Made by a program: the position numbers and the translations under genes | Assembly: GCA_002803225.1 (NCBI GenBank) | Contig: NXFV01001686.1 | Span: 1 to 32,707, forward strand | DNA length: 32,707 bases | From: Gamarada debralockiae | Taxonomy: Eukaryota > Ascomycota > Leotiomycetes > Helotiales > Hyphodiscaceae | Direction of reading: 5' to 3' | Notes under the pieces: generated by a model | The model's input: only the letters and a program-made list of their open reading frames with translations | What the model was told of the DNA's origin: nothing | The model's database searches: none | Shown: in pieces, positions 1-10,114 of the stretch | How positions within the stretch are numbered: position 1 is the stretch's first letter | Layout of the letters: the number at the start of each line of letters is the position of its first letter

Positions 1-12
1 GGGGGGGGGGGG
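1..12. other. Poly-G run at window edge
   Basis: Twelve consecutive G residues open the window. Such a run at a sequence edge is more often an assembly or sequencing artefact than biology. It should not be used as evidence for anything. Confidence 0.5.
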
Positions 13-539
13 AATAGCATCATCAGTCCTGGAACGGTTATGGAACCAACCAAAATCCAGAGCTCCACCGCTAGCAAGATGCCTCGAACCTCAAAGGTAC
101 CGGAGCTTCCGTATGAAAATTAGGCGCGGGTGACAGTCACGTGACTGGGGCATTGTTCCATTTCAGGCCTGAGCGAATCACAGAATCAACTCCAGTGATT
201 GCAAGAAGCGTGCTTTCCCGGTGTGGAGGGCATTAGTCGATTTTCAGTACTCCTAACTCAGACTGTACCCACAATCGCACTTCCTCCGAACTACGGGAAG
301 TGGCAGCACATAGGATTCTTCTTTCATGCTTCATGCTTCACATGCCAAATGGTCCACTAGTCCAAATGAACTTCCAGAAAATCGCTCCTTTTAATAGTAA
401 ATATATCGCACCTATCCAGATCTATGGTATCCAAGAACAGAACAAAAAAGACGCTACAGATCATATCGTCACAACGCTCATGCTCATCAAATCTTCATAA
501 ATCATCACCTCAAACTCATCCTCTCCATCTTTTTACGCA
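13..539. other. Intergenic, downstream of the regulator gene
   Basis: No convincing gene is seen. A 66-codon reading frame at 300-500 has no recognisable motif. A perfect 14-bp palindrome, CAGTCACGTGACTG, lies at 134-147 around a CACGTG core, the type of site bound by bHLH factors. The tract presumably holds the 3' UTR of the minus-strand gene ending at 540. Confidence 0.5.
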
Positions 540-2944
540 TCAATAACCCTCATCAACCCCGACACCATACCCGGTCCTGGGCAGCATATACGCCTCACAA
601 CTCGCCGCTGATCCCCCACTTGAACTCACACTCGTACTCGGACTCGCAAGCCCACTCCTAACACCCATACTCTCATCGCCCTCACCACCAACACTCCCTT
701 CCCCTCTAGGAGCACCAATCCCAAACCCACCGCCCCCATACCCACCAAACCCATACCCCTCCGCAATACTCCTCTGCCTCCTCCCCACATTCGCCCCATT
801 ACTGAAACCCTCGCTCTCACTACCGACTCTACTCAATGCCGGCTTTTCCGGTAACGCTTTGAGCAGTCCTGTACTCGTGTCGAGCATTCCCATTGCGAAC
901 TCCGTTAATCGGCCGTTGCCGCCCTCAGAATTGCCCCCTTTGCAAGAGACGCCGAGCGTCCAGCGATATTCGCCTAGGCGCCGACGATACCAATCTGCTT
1001 CTTCGCGGCCTGGGGCTGTGGCCCAGAGGAGGGAGCCGAAGGTACCGATTAGTGCGAAGTTCGTCTTGGATGCGAAATACCAGAAGGCTCGTAAATGCGA
1101 AGACGTAAGACGATTCACGAAATCCATTGCTGATATCAGTCGTGTTTTGGCTGCCGAGCGGCAGATGTGGAGGATGTAGGGATCTAAGGCGGGTTGGGAA
1201 TTTACGGCTGCCGTAGGAGAGGGTGGGGGAGGGGTCAAAGAGCGGATGATGCGTCGGTGGAGAGTGATTTCTGTGGCGAAGTAGGCGAGGTGGAGAAAGC
1301 CTGTTGAGGAAAGCCTGTTGGGGTTTGGGGAGGCGGCGGAGGATGAGGATGAATCCATTCGTAGGCATGCTGGGAGGCCTGCGAACCAATCTTTTAGTTT
1401 CAGCTGCACAGGTTTGGCTAGTTGAAGCACCAAATGGGTGCCCTGCGCTCCTGCTGCGGTGACCGTTGCCATGGCTTGCAGGGTATAGAAGGTATCCAAG
1501 ACCTCGGCGAGGATCTGGGAGAGGGCTATCATTTGCGTGAAGAGTAGACGACCGCGCTCGTATTCGGTGCTCTCTTCGCTGTCGCTCTCATCATACTCAA
1601 CATCGGCGAAGTCGTTAGGAGAAAGGGGCTGAACGGCCCAATTTGAGGCGAAAATGTGGGAAGGTCGTCCGTGGACCAGTGAACCCCATTTGTCTTGCAT
1701 GTATAGAGCCCATGCAAGACGTTTTCTCAACCCGCGCTCCCAGGGTGGTATCTTCCAGTTTGTACAGTCAAGATGTAAGCCCAGTTCTTGCGCGATGGCG
1801 ACAAGTTGTGCGGTCGGTGCCCATTGGTCGCCTTCTGGACGTTGGGAAAGGAGGAGCCCAGCTTGGACAGTGGATAGTTTTGGTCTGTACATTGCATCTG
1901 CTAATGTGACGCGTGCCAATCTCTCCAGTTCCCTTATATCGGGCCTTGGCAGGCCTACAAGCTCTTCGCTGTGATCCCACCAATTGATCGCCAGGATGTA
2001 GACAGCCGCTAGAATAGGGGGCGAGAATTCGCGATATGATCGGTTGTACTTTTCGAAGAATACCGTCTTTTGGAGAATAGGGAAATTCGGATGTATAATT
2101 CTGAAATATAATTCGAGGAGCGCAGGCCCATGAGGCGCCACAATGTTCTCAATCGCGTCTGCATCTTCGATGAGGTGCTCGTGACCTGGTGTGTTGTAAT
2201 CCGGTAACATCAAAAAGGTATCCACACTACTGACCTTCCTCAACGTTCCCCTCGATAATAAACTTTCATCTTGGGGATCGAATGGGGACAGATCGATGAG
2301 GGACGGCTCGAAATCGGTGGTCGGTCCAATATATTGGGAGTATCGATCACTTTGTAATCCCAGAGTTCGTTTCAACAACGTCGGCCCACCGATATTCGCC
2401 ATGTCCTCAATCAACGAATTTGTCGCGCCAGTACTTGAAATACTCGAATCGGTAGGTCTTCTTCGTCTCTCGTCTCTATCTGGGGATCTATAACACCATA
2501 TATCAGCTATGTCCCCGTGGATGTATCAGGGTTGACAACGCAAGGAAAAAGGTGGATGCTGCAAGAAAGAAAAATATTTGGCGCATACCTCCGCTTCGCA
2601 ATAGATTCTTCCTTCCCCTCAGTATTCAGCTTCCTCTTTCGCGGCTGCGGACTCTGCACAAAGGTACAATCCTGGGTATGGAACTGGCATAGCACACAGC
2701 TCGTCTGCCCCTCATTGATCACACACCTGCTCTTCCTCCGCCGACACGCATCACACGGACGATCCTTCCGACTTCTTGTGTTTGTTCCCGACTCCGCAGA
2801 TGTGGTACTGCTCATGCTTGCCGAAAGCTGCGATCGGATACTGGTGGTGGACGTTTCGACAGAGGGTTCGAGATGACGGGGTTTGCGAGAAGCTATAGCT
2901 ATGGGTTGCGTGCGGGCCACGCTGCTCGTGCTCGGGGTTGACAT
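540..2944 (-). CDS. tamA: TamA/Dal81-like Zn2Cys6 transcriptional regulator
   Basis: Two-exon gene: 2944-2589 and 2475-540, intron 2476-2588 (GTATGC...AG), 763 aa. TamA/Dal81 proteins are nuclear co-regulators of nitrogen catabolism (GABA, urea/allophanate). The start is the first ATG before the zinc cluster. Exon 1 has a Ser/Thr-rich N-terminus, then the binuclear cluster C64-x2-C67-x6-C74-x8-C83-x2-C86-x6-C93, followed by a basic stretch. Exon 2 opens with a short linker and then the family-typical GGPTLLKRTLG and IGPTTDFEPSL segments. The fungal-specific middle homology region follows, with IVAPHGPALLELYF, HPNFPIL and the very characteristic LRKRLAWALYMQDKWGSLVH. The last ~100 residues are Gly/Ser-rich low complexity. 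Length is close to the roughly 740 residues of A. nidulans TamA. The stretch between the last upstream TAG and the next ATG is clearly coding, so the spliced model is better than a start inside exon 2. Assignment to this subfamily is from memory of conserved motifs. Confidence 0.8.
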
Positions 2945-4435
2945 GGCGTAATGAGGCTCGATTGGAGCGTTGACCCACCCAGGTACCGGAATTCTGTGTC
3001 GTGCCGGTGACCAGCTTGGCTCTCGACGGTTGGTTCCGCGACCGTGGGTGCTGCAGCTGCAGCTAGGAAGATTTGAGACAGCTACCCTGCCTCGGAGAAG
3101 GGCGATAGCCAGGCTTCAAAGAATTTCTCGTCCGGACAGACGGGGACGCGTTGTGAGTGGTGTGTGCCACAGCTGGAGATCTGAATGCAGCAAGTCCAGC
3201 ACGGCTTTGGAGGGGCGATAGTGATGTTACTGGCCCAACTTGATACTGGGAGATGCGCCTATCGGTATCCCCACTCTCTCTGACAACAGCCTGGGTCGAA
3301 TGGGAGCGGGTGGAAGAAGCTTATCTGCGTGGAAATGCGGTTGTTCTCGTGTTGATATCGAGATTGGAGATAAAAGATAAGGAAATTTTTTTTTTGGGAA
3401 AGCCACCAGATAGATTGCCCAGTTGACTTCCTCTTCGGAGATACCTCAATGACTATCGCTGCATGACCCGGCCAGTGATTGAAGGAGAATGAGATGATGG
3501 ATATTTTTCGCCGTCATTGAAGCTGACCACGAGACAATGACCGGACAAAAAGAGGGCAGGTAGAGTATATCACTCAGATCTGCATCTGCTAGAGCCAAAA
3601 ACAGAGTGTAATGGAGTAATGATAACAACGTTGTGACAGTGTGGGACTACTATTGACCGTAACTCTGTCTGTCTTGCTTACCTTCCAGATAGATAAGCAT
3701 TCGCATTATGTATGATATGTAAATTCATTCGTACAGCACCCGACCCCTAGCGTGCCTCGCATCTACCGGTGATACCGCGTCAGAAATCCGCGCTACAGGG
3801 CAATCAATACTCGCCAAATCTACTCCGTCTGGCCTGTGCCCCTCCAAAATTACCCCCAAGCCTTATTTATGACAGCAGTAAACCCTCAACAGTGCAATTC
3901 GGTACGTAATATTCCAAATGCCCTGCTCCTGAGTGGTTCGACGATTAGAGTCCCTTACTCGAATACTTCTCTTAACCTTTCCCCCTTAAACCTACAATCT
4001 GGGCGATGTCGTCCACTCACATGCCATCATTTCCTTATCGCAAACGATGCAGAGATAGGGACCTAGCGTTCCGATGCAAACCAGTCGTGCGGATGCGAGA
4101 TCGTGTGATTTTGGGGCCAGATCAAGAACGGGCCAATTAGAGGGGAGCGAGGGATCGTCACCCCACAACTCTCCTACGTATGAGGTGCATGGGAATTGCT
4201 AAAAAGAATCTCCACGCCCCGTGGCTATTGGTCAAAAGCATAATGGACTGTCAAAGGCATGTGCTACTTGCATAGGGGTGGGTAGGGGTCTTGGTCGGTG
4301 TTAGGTAATGCTAGAGATTAGGAGATTCTACGACGAAATTATTTGTGTAATGTGTTCGTCGCATTCGTCGCATTGAGAGGTGGTAACGTGATAGAAGCAC
4401 GTGATAGAAGCACGTGGTATCATTGCACCCCGTTT
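2945..4435. other. Intergenic: regulator promoter and amidase 3' flank
   Basis: No gene is supported in these 1.5 kb; short frames here have no motifs. This is the 5' side of the minus-strand regulator. Several GATA-type sites (HGATAR) occur, including a close pair AGATAA at 3368-3373 and 3375-3380. That would fit nitrogen control by an AreA-like GATA factor, but the motif is short and its density is not clearly above chance. Confidence 0.5.
4387..4416. repeat. 13-bp tandem duplication creating two CACGTG boxes
   Basis: The unit CGTGATAGAAGCA occurs twice in tandem (4387-4399, 4400-4412) and is followed by CGTGG. The junctions form CACGTG at 4398-4403 and 4411-4416. It lies 20 bp beyond the amidase stop codon. 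Function is unknown; it could be simple replication slippage. Confidence 0.7.
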
Positions 4436-5945
4436 TTATTCTTCTTCATGGTCCATATCCTGAAAGACACCTTCTAAATCCTTGCACAATCTAATTAACT
4501 CCTCTTCCATCCCACCTTTGGCCAAGACGGTGACACCAAACGGCAATTTTGACTTGCTGCCCACTCCATCTTCGACAGAATACGAACCGGCAGGCAAGGC
4601 AATCCCGACCAAATCCAAAACATTCGCAAAATGCGAAAAAGTTCCTAATTTCCCTCCACTTTTGATAGGATCCTTCTCCACCTCTTGAATCATGGGATGA
4701 AATGGGGCTGTGGGGACTATCATGACAGTCAGGACATTTTGCTCTTCCCCTTCCTCATATTTCAAGATATCTTCAACGATTCTCTTGTATTCGGCCTGCT
4801 TGTGCAGATCCATGAAAACGTCAACAGCAGTGCTGCCTCTTGCCAATGCTCCTTCGAAGACTTGTCGAGTGACGGGATGAAGTAATTCCTTGTTCTTCTC
4901 GAACCAACCCTCAGGAAGTATGGTAAGGCGTTCAAGGACAAATGAACGATTGTAGAGGAGCTCATTCGCAGCGGCAAAAGGGCTCCAATCCAAATCAACC
5001 AACTCTCTCTGCCCACTTTGTATCACTTTTGTCGCTCTCACAAATGCGCTGCGATATGCTGGACTGCAAGCTTCGAGCGCATCACTTGGTGGGGTATCGA
5101 ATCTCACATTCAGCCGTTTGCCATCGGATGGCCTGATAACGAAGTCTCTTTTCGCAAAAGGATCTTGCTTGTCGAAGCCTTTACAAACCCTCCAAACGGC
5201 TTCGGCATCCTCGATATTCAGCGTCAGGAAACCAATGGTATCCTGGTGTTTACAAGCCGGGACCACCCCTCTGGCGGAGACTGTTCCTTTCGTCGGCTTG
5301 AATCCCACAATACCGTTGAAGAGCGCTGGTACGCGGATCGAGCCAGCCGTATCACTGCCCAGTGAGAACGATACCAGCCCTGCGCTAACAGATACAGCAC
5401 TCCCGCTGCTGGAACCACCGACTGCATGCTCCTCGCTCCAAGTTGAGTGAAGCGTCCCGTACGGAGAACGGCAACCCGTCATGCCCGTGGCTAGCTGTTC
5501 CATGTTCGTCTTGCCAATAAATAAAGCACCAGCCTCGATGCACCTTTGATAGGCTGGCGCCGAAATTTCGGGCGTGTAGGCTATAGCTGGAAGAGCAGAT
5601 GTTGTGGGGATGCCCGCGACGTCGATATTGTCTTTCACGCTGAAAGGGACACCGAATAATGGCGGTCGGGAATTCGGGTCTGGCCATTTGGCCTCCAATG
5701 CTTTTGACTGCTGGAGCACATATTCTACGGTTTGGAGATGGATCCATAAAGAGGGTTGGACATCCTTGTAGGCGTCGATGCGCTCGTAAATTGCGTTGAT
5801 GACGGCGGTGGGTGTGATGCCAGCTTCGTAGTCTTGGTGTAGGCTTGAGATGGACAGACTTGAGTCCCAACGATCCATGCCTATGAATTATTAGAAGTGA
5901 TTTTGGAAGTTCGAATTAAATCGAATAAATACCGTCGTCTGCCAT
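4436..5945 (-). CDS. Allophanate-hydrolase-like amidase (amidase signature family)
   Basis: Hydrolase of the amidase-signature family; best match by motif is the amidase domain of allophanate hydrolase (allophanate to ammonia and CO2 in urea breakdown). The core model is one 480-aa frame from ATG 5878. An upstream mini-exon is likely: ATG at 5945-5943, exon 5945-5933, intron 5932-5881 (52 nt, GTATTT...CTAAT...TAG), giving 485 aa. Numbering from the 480-aa form, the Ser-cisSer-Lys triad is visible: K82 in the KDNIDVAG motif, S156 in GGSSSGS and S180 in SDTAGS. The S156-S180 spacing of 24 matches FAAH-type enzymes. Allophanate-hydrolase hallmarks include GVPFSVKDNIDVAGIPTT, TGCRSPYG and ARGVVPACKH. 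It ends near residue 480, so the extra C-terminal domain of bacterial AtzF and the biotin carboxylase of fungal urea amidolyase are absent. Exact substrate is uncertain; a general amidase is possible. It lies head-to-tail with the TamA/Dal81-like gene, 1.5 kb away. Confidence 0.85.
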
Positions 5946-6921
5946 CCTGAAAAGGGGTCGGGTCATTCGCAAGAGTGGGGGGACAAGGTTAATTGAAAAT
6001 CTTAGAAGGGGAGATGAATCGTGCCCTAATTACCGATACGCGATCGTTGATAGCCTCATCGTTGGATCGCCGACTGCTAAAAGTCCCAAGTCTCATGAAC
6101 GATGGAGGAATGAAGGCGAACTCTCGAAAAGACATCTTCCGTCGTGTCACGTGTCAACATTACCGATATCACATGACCATCCCGTTTCTCCGATTTATCC
6201 ACTTGTAAAACTCGTGCTGATGCCCTGAAACAAGCTTAGTTAGTAGCTATAGAGAGTGCTAGGTTAGAAACGCAGTTGGCAACTTAAGTCACGTGGAGAC
6301 GCATCCCCTTTAGAGAATCTTCAGCAAATCTTTACATGTCGCGGCCACCCGTTTCTGGGCAAGCGGCCTTCTGGCGGCAGGGTTATTTTTCCCTTTCATT
6401 TGGTTTCAGGGCATCTGATACAGTGATCTTTATCGTTTTCCTAAACGTCTGGTACTGTATTCTCAGGCACAAATTTTTGCCAGCGAAGAGCACAAACATG
6501 GTCTTGCAGGACGCCAGCCGCTCTTATCCAGTCACGATATGTGGACCCCAAGCGGTCGGGCGCGTGAGTCGGACCGCCCAAGGCCAATTGACGCATGCCA
6601 AGCCCTGCGGCTCTTTCACACAAGAGTCTTAGAAACTGTTCCACGACAAACAATCTCGAAGAACATATTAATCTCTGCATTAATCCATGCATCGGCGCTC
6701 TAACTATCAAGGCTATGACTGGATGGATGTGTAGAATGTCTGCCTCCTGCTTTATCGTCAATCTGGTTGTATTGGTTCTTTCGCTTTGTTTCATTTGCAA
6801 TGTTTCGTCATTGCCGGTCATGTGTGAGCGCATCACACTCGCGTCTTCATAAGTAATACGCGTTCTGCGACCTCAGGAAGACTCCCAAACTAACCGCCGG
6901 ACCAATTTCAAAATTCGCAAT
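5946..6921. other. Intergenic between divergent amidase and NLR genes
   Basis: The amidase (minus) and NLR (plus) genes diverge from this ~975-bp tract, which must hold both promoters. It contains CACGTG boxes near 6150 and 6290 and the first copy of a degenerate direct repeat (see 6283-6414). Reading frames at 6336-6632 and 6595-6852 have no family motifs and no start context and are not called. Confidence 0.5.
6283..6414. repeat. Degenerate direct repeat, copy A (upstream of NLR)
   Basis: Matches 9829-9949 in the same orientation. Shared anchors are TCACGTGG, GCATCCCCTTT, GCCACCCGTTTC, CTGGCGGC and TCAGGGCA, in that order with small indels. Copy A is about 510 bp before the NLR start. Nature unknown: a duplicated promoter piece or a relic of a mobile element. 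Confidence 0.7.
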
Positions 6922-9703
6922 ATGGGAGATCCACTCAGTATTTTAGCCAGCATTATCGCCGTTCTACAACTCACTGGAACAGTGGTTCAATATATCAACG
7001 ACGCAAAGGAAGCGCCTAAAGATCGCCAGAGGATGCTCAGCGAGCTGATAAGCATCAGCGGAGTTCTCTATCTCTTAAAAGATCTCACTGAACGACCACA
7101 CTATGGCAGTCCCAGAGCCTTAACAATAAAGTCACTCGGCGGACCAACAGGACCCCTTGTTCAATTTAAGATAGCATTGGAGTGCCTATCAGCAAAACTA
7201 GCACCTAGTCATGGTATTCAGAATCTTGGGAAGAAAATTACGTGGCCATTCAAGAAAGCAGGGGTCCAGGAGATCTTTAACATGATGGAGCGACAGAAGT
7301 CGCTTTTTATTCTGGCGTTGATTAATGACCATAAGTGAGTTGCCAATCTCCTCATATTTGCTGTTATATTCCATGTGCTACAGACTCACCACACACAGTG
7401 GAATTTCGAGAGCTATCGAAGACGATGTGTATCAAGTGAAGGAAAGTCTAGGCCAGCTACAGACCAGTGAGACATGCTTCTTGCGACATGATTCACATAG
7501 TCATTAATCCGACTCAGGTCAACAGATACGAGACATTCTTGCTTGGCTTTCGCCACTCGAATTTGCAACGCAGCAAAGTGACTTTCTCAACAAACGACAG
7601 GAAGGAACTGGGCGTTGGGTGCTTGAATCTGAAGAATTCAGGAGATGGTTCTATGGAACCAAAGAGACTTTATTCTGTCCTGGGATTCAAGGGACAGGCA
7701 AGACTATGATGTCTTCGATTGTCATTGATCACCTATACAATTCGATCCAGGACGAGTATATCGGCATAGCTTACATATTCTGTAACTACAGCAGAAATCT
7801 CGAGCAGACACCCGTGAATCTGATGGCGAGCCTGCTTCAGCAGCTTCTACAAGCCAGAAACGACATACCTAATGACATATTGAGTCTCTATAAACAACAC
7901 TTCCGTCCGCAGACTCGCCCGACCCTTGATGAGGTATCGAGCATTCTCCAATTCGAGGCGAGCAACTACTCTCGGTTGTATCTAGTCATTGATGCACTAG
8001 ACGAGTGCCCTGATGACGATCGTCGGCTCGTACTATCAAAACTCCGTGCAATACAGGCAGCTGGCTCAGTAAACTTGATGGTCACGTCACAACCTGTACC
8101 AAAAGTAACACAAGGGTTTTATCAGAGTATACATCTTGAGATTCGAGCCAACGACGAAGATGTACGCAGGTATGTCGAGGGTCAAATGATCCGTATGATT
8201 AGTTGTGTTCAGAGGAACATTGGGTTACAAGAGACTATCAAGAGTTGTATCACCAAGGCTGCTGACGGGATGTGCGTATTCTAGACAAGAGAAGCATTCA
8301 ACGACTAACGCAATTGATAGGTTCCTTCTCGCTCAACTACATTTCGATTCTCTAACTGATAAGACAAGCGCAAAGGCAATCAAGATTGCCCTTGAGGAGC
8401 TCCCACAAGGATCATTGGATAAAGCGTACGACAAAGCAATGGCACGAATCAACAGTCAAAAAGATGGCATTAGAAATTTAGCGGAGCTAGTTCTGTCATG
8501 GATAGCTTATACTAAAAGGCCACTGACTGTAGCCGAACTTCAGTATGCAATTGCAGTAGAGCCTGGTGAACCTGAAATGGACGAGGAAAACCTGTCGGAT
8601 GTGGAAGAACTGGTTTCTGTCTGTGCTGGCCTCGTAGCAGTTGACGAAGAAAGTAACATCATTCGTTTGGTCCATCATACTACTCAGCGGTACTTTGAAC
8701 GTATCCGTTCGACGCGCTTTCCAGATGCTGAAGAGAAAATTGTTACAACTTGTCTCACCTACCTCTTATTCAATATCTTCAAAGAGCGTCGTTTGGCGGA
8801 CGATGATTTTGAGGCTCGACTACGGGAGAACGTTCTTCTCGATTATGCTGCCAGATATTGGGGCCAACATGTTCGGGAACCGATGAACCGTGCCGTCCAA
8901 AACTTGGCTTTGAAGTTTCTCGAAAATGATTTAAAGGTGGCTTGCGCCGTACAGGTCATGTTTGCTCCGGACTCCTCTTATACTGAGTACAGCCAGAGCG
9001 TGCCTGAAGGGATGCTTGGCCTTCACCTTTGTGCGTATTTTGGTTTGAGACTATCTTGATGAGCCTGCTGGAGCGGAGGCACACGGCTACTGATTTGCGA
9101 GATGAGGGCGGGCGGACGCCGCTGTCGTGGGCGGCTTGGGGAGGGCATGATGCTGTTGTGAAGCTACTCATCAAGCGGGAAGACGTAGCCGCTGATTCAC
9201 AGGACTTGCGCAGGCAGACGCCGCTATCGTGGGCGGCTCGGGGAGGCCACGAGGCCGTTGTACGGATACTTGTCGAGCAGGAGGACGTGGTGGCGGACTC
9301 ACGAGACGAGGATGGGCGGACGCCGCTATCGTGGGCAGCCGGGGAAGGGCATGAGTCTGTTGTGAGGCTACTCATCAAGCGGGAAGACGTAGCCGCCGAT
9401 TCACAGGACTTGCGCAGGCAGACGCCGCTATCGTGGGCGGCTTGGGGAGGCCACGATGCCGTGGTGCAACTGCTCGTCGAGCGAGAAGACGTGGCCGCCG
9501 ATTCTCAGGATGAGCGCGGGCGGACGCCACTATCATTCGCGGCTTGGGGAGGTCGCGAGGCCGTGGTGCGGCTTCTCGTAGAGCAGGAGGACGTGGCCGC
9601 TGACACTCAGGACAAGCGTGGCCAGACCCCACTATTGTGGGCGGCCGCGGGAGGGCACGATACTGTCATCCAACTGCTAACTTCTCCTAAAACAGTCTCT
9701 TGA
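6922..9703 (+). CDS. NACHT-ankyrin NLR-like (STAND) protein, frame broken near 9046
   Basis: Exons 6922-7334, 7399-7466, 7518-8271 and 8321 onward; introns of 64, 51 and 49 nt keep frame and restore family sequence. Fungal NLR-like proteins are cytosolic signal-transducing NTPases linked to nonself recognition and programmed cell death. Domains: an N-terminal fungal STAND-associated domain (MGDPLSILASIIAVLQL start, ~1-150); NACHT with Walker A GIQGTGKT (216-223) and Walker B LYLVIDALDEC (~314-324); a winged-helix/bridge region; then ankyrin repeats. Read straight, the frame stops at 9057-9059. Restoring one base at about 9045-9047 fuses it to the ankyrin frame (9047-9703) and gives about 872 aa. 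The family link GLHLCAYFGL (just before) and ETILMSLLE (just after) suggests a one-base deletion in a once-continuous gene. Alternatives are a sequencing error, or a 71-nt intron 9031-9101 that would remove part of this link. Either the gene is inactive or it makes a repeat-less short form. Confidence 0.8.
9107..9685 (+). repeat. Six near-identical 34-residue ankyrin repeats (102-bp units)
   Basis: Six ankyrin-type units, each beginning with TPLSWAA or a close variant and followed by GGHxAVVxLL, repeat every 102 bp at the 3' end of the NLR gene. DNA identity between units is very high. A two-unit, 204-bp higher-order repeat is visible: the block starting near 9168 recurs near 9372 with only a few substitutions. 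Such freshly homogenised repeats are typical of fungal NLR ligand-sensing domains evolving by unequal exchange. Confidence 0.9.
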
Positions 9704-9828
9704 TTCTTTTCTCTAAAAAAATTCCATAAATCACTTATTTTGCGATGTGCAACCAAAACATGGTTTTTATTGTTTCATGTGATAATCAGTTTTATCATTT
9801 ACCAACGTGGGCGAGGAATCGCAAAGCA

Positions 9829-9949
9829 CTTGAAAATCACGTGGCAATGCATCCCCTTTGGGGAAACTTCGGCAATTCTTTGCAGTGAGCCACCCGTTTC
9901 AGCCTCCTGGCGGCGGGGCTAGTTTTCCCTCTCACTTCGTCTCAGGGCA
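9829..9949. repeat. Degenerate direct repeat, copy B (downstream of NLR)
   Basis: Same orientation and anchor order as 6283-6414 (TCACGTGG, GCATCCCCTTT, GCCACCCGTTTC, CTGGCGGC, TCAGGGCA), with about 10 bp of net deletion. It begins about 125 bp after the NLR stop and ends about 165 bp before the start of the LYC1-type pseudogene, so it sits in that gene's promoter region. Confidence 0.7.
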
Positions 9950-10114
9950 CTTCCAATTCCTTCTTCTTCTAACAATTCCCAGGATTTCGGAATTTTGTCT
10001 CAGCTATGTTAGAATTACTACACGCTCGTTTTCTGCGTTCAAATTGATTATCCCTTTTTGTTGTTCGTTTTGGGAAAGATTTTGGTGCTGAACATCAGCT
10101 CTCGATGGGCACGC

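Noticed and set aside
859..1179. 106-codon plus-strand frame inside the regulator gene
   Set aside because: It is antisense to the well-supported TamA-like coding sequence, has no motif, and is explained by codon structure on the other strand.
3366..3380. GATA-factor sites as proof of nitrogen control of the regulator
   Set aside because: HGATAR is so short that several hits per kb are expected by chance; kept only as a remark.
9031..9101. 71-nt intron joining the NACHT and ankyrin frames
   Set aside because: Splice sites and phase are possible, but splicing would delete sequence that looks like the conserved start of the ankyrin domain. A one-base loss explains the data better; kept as an alternative.
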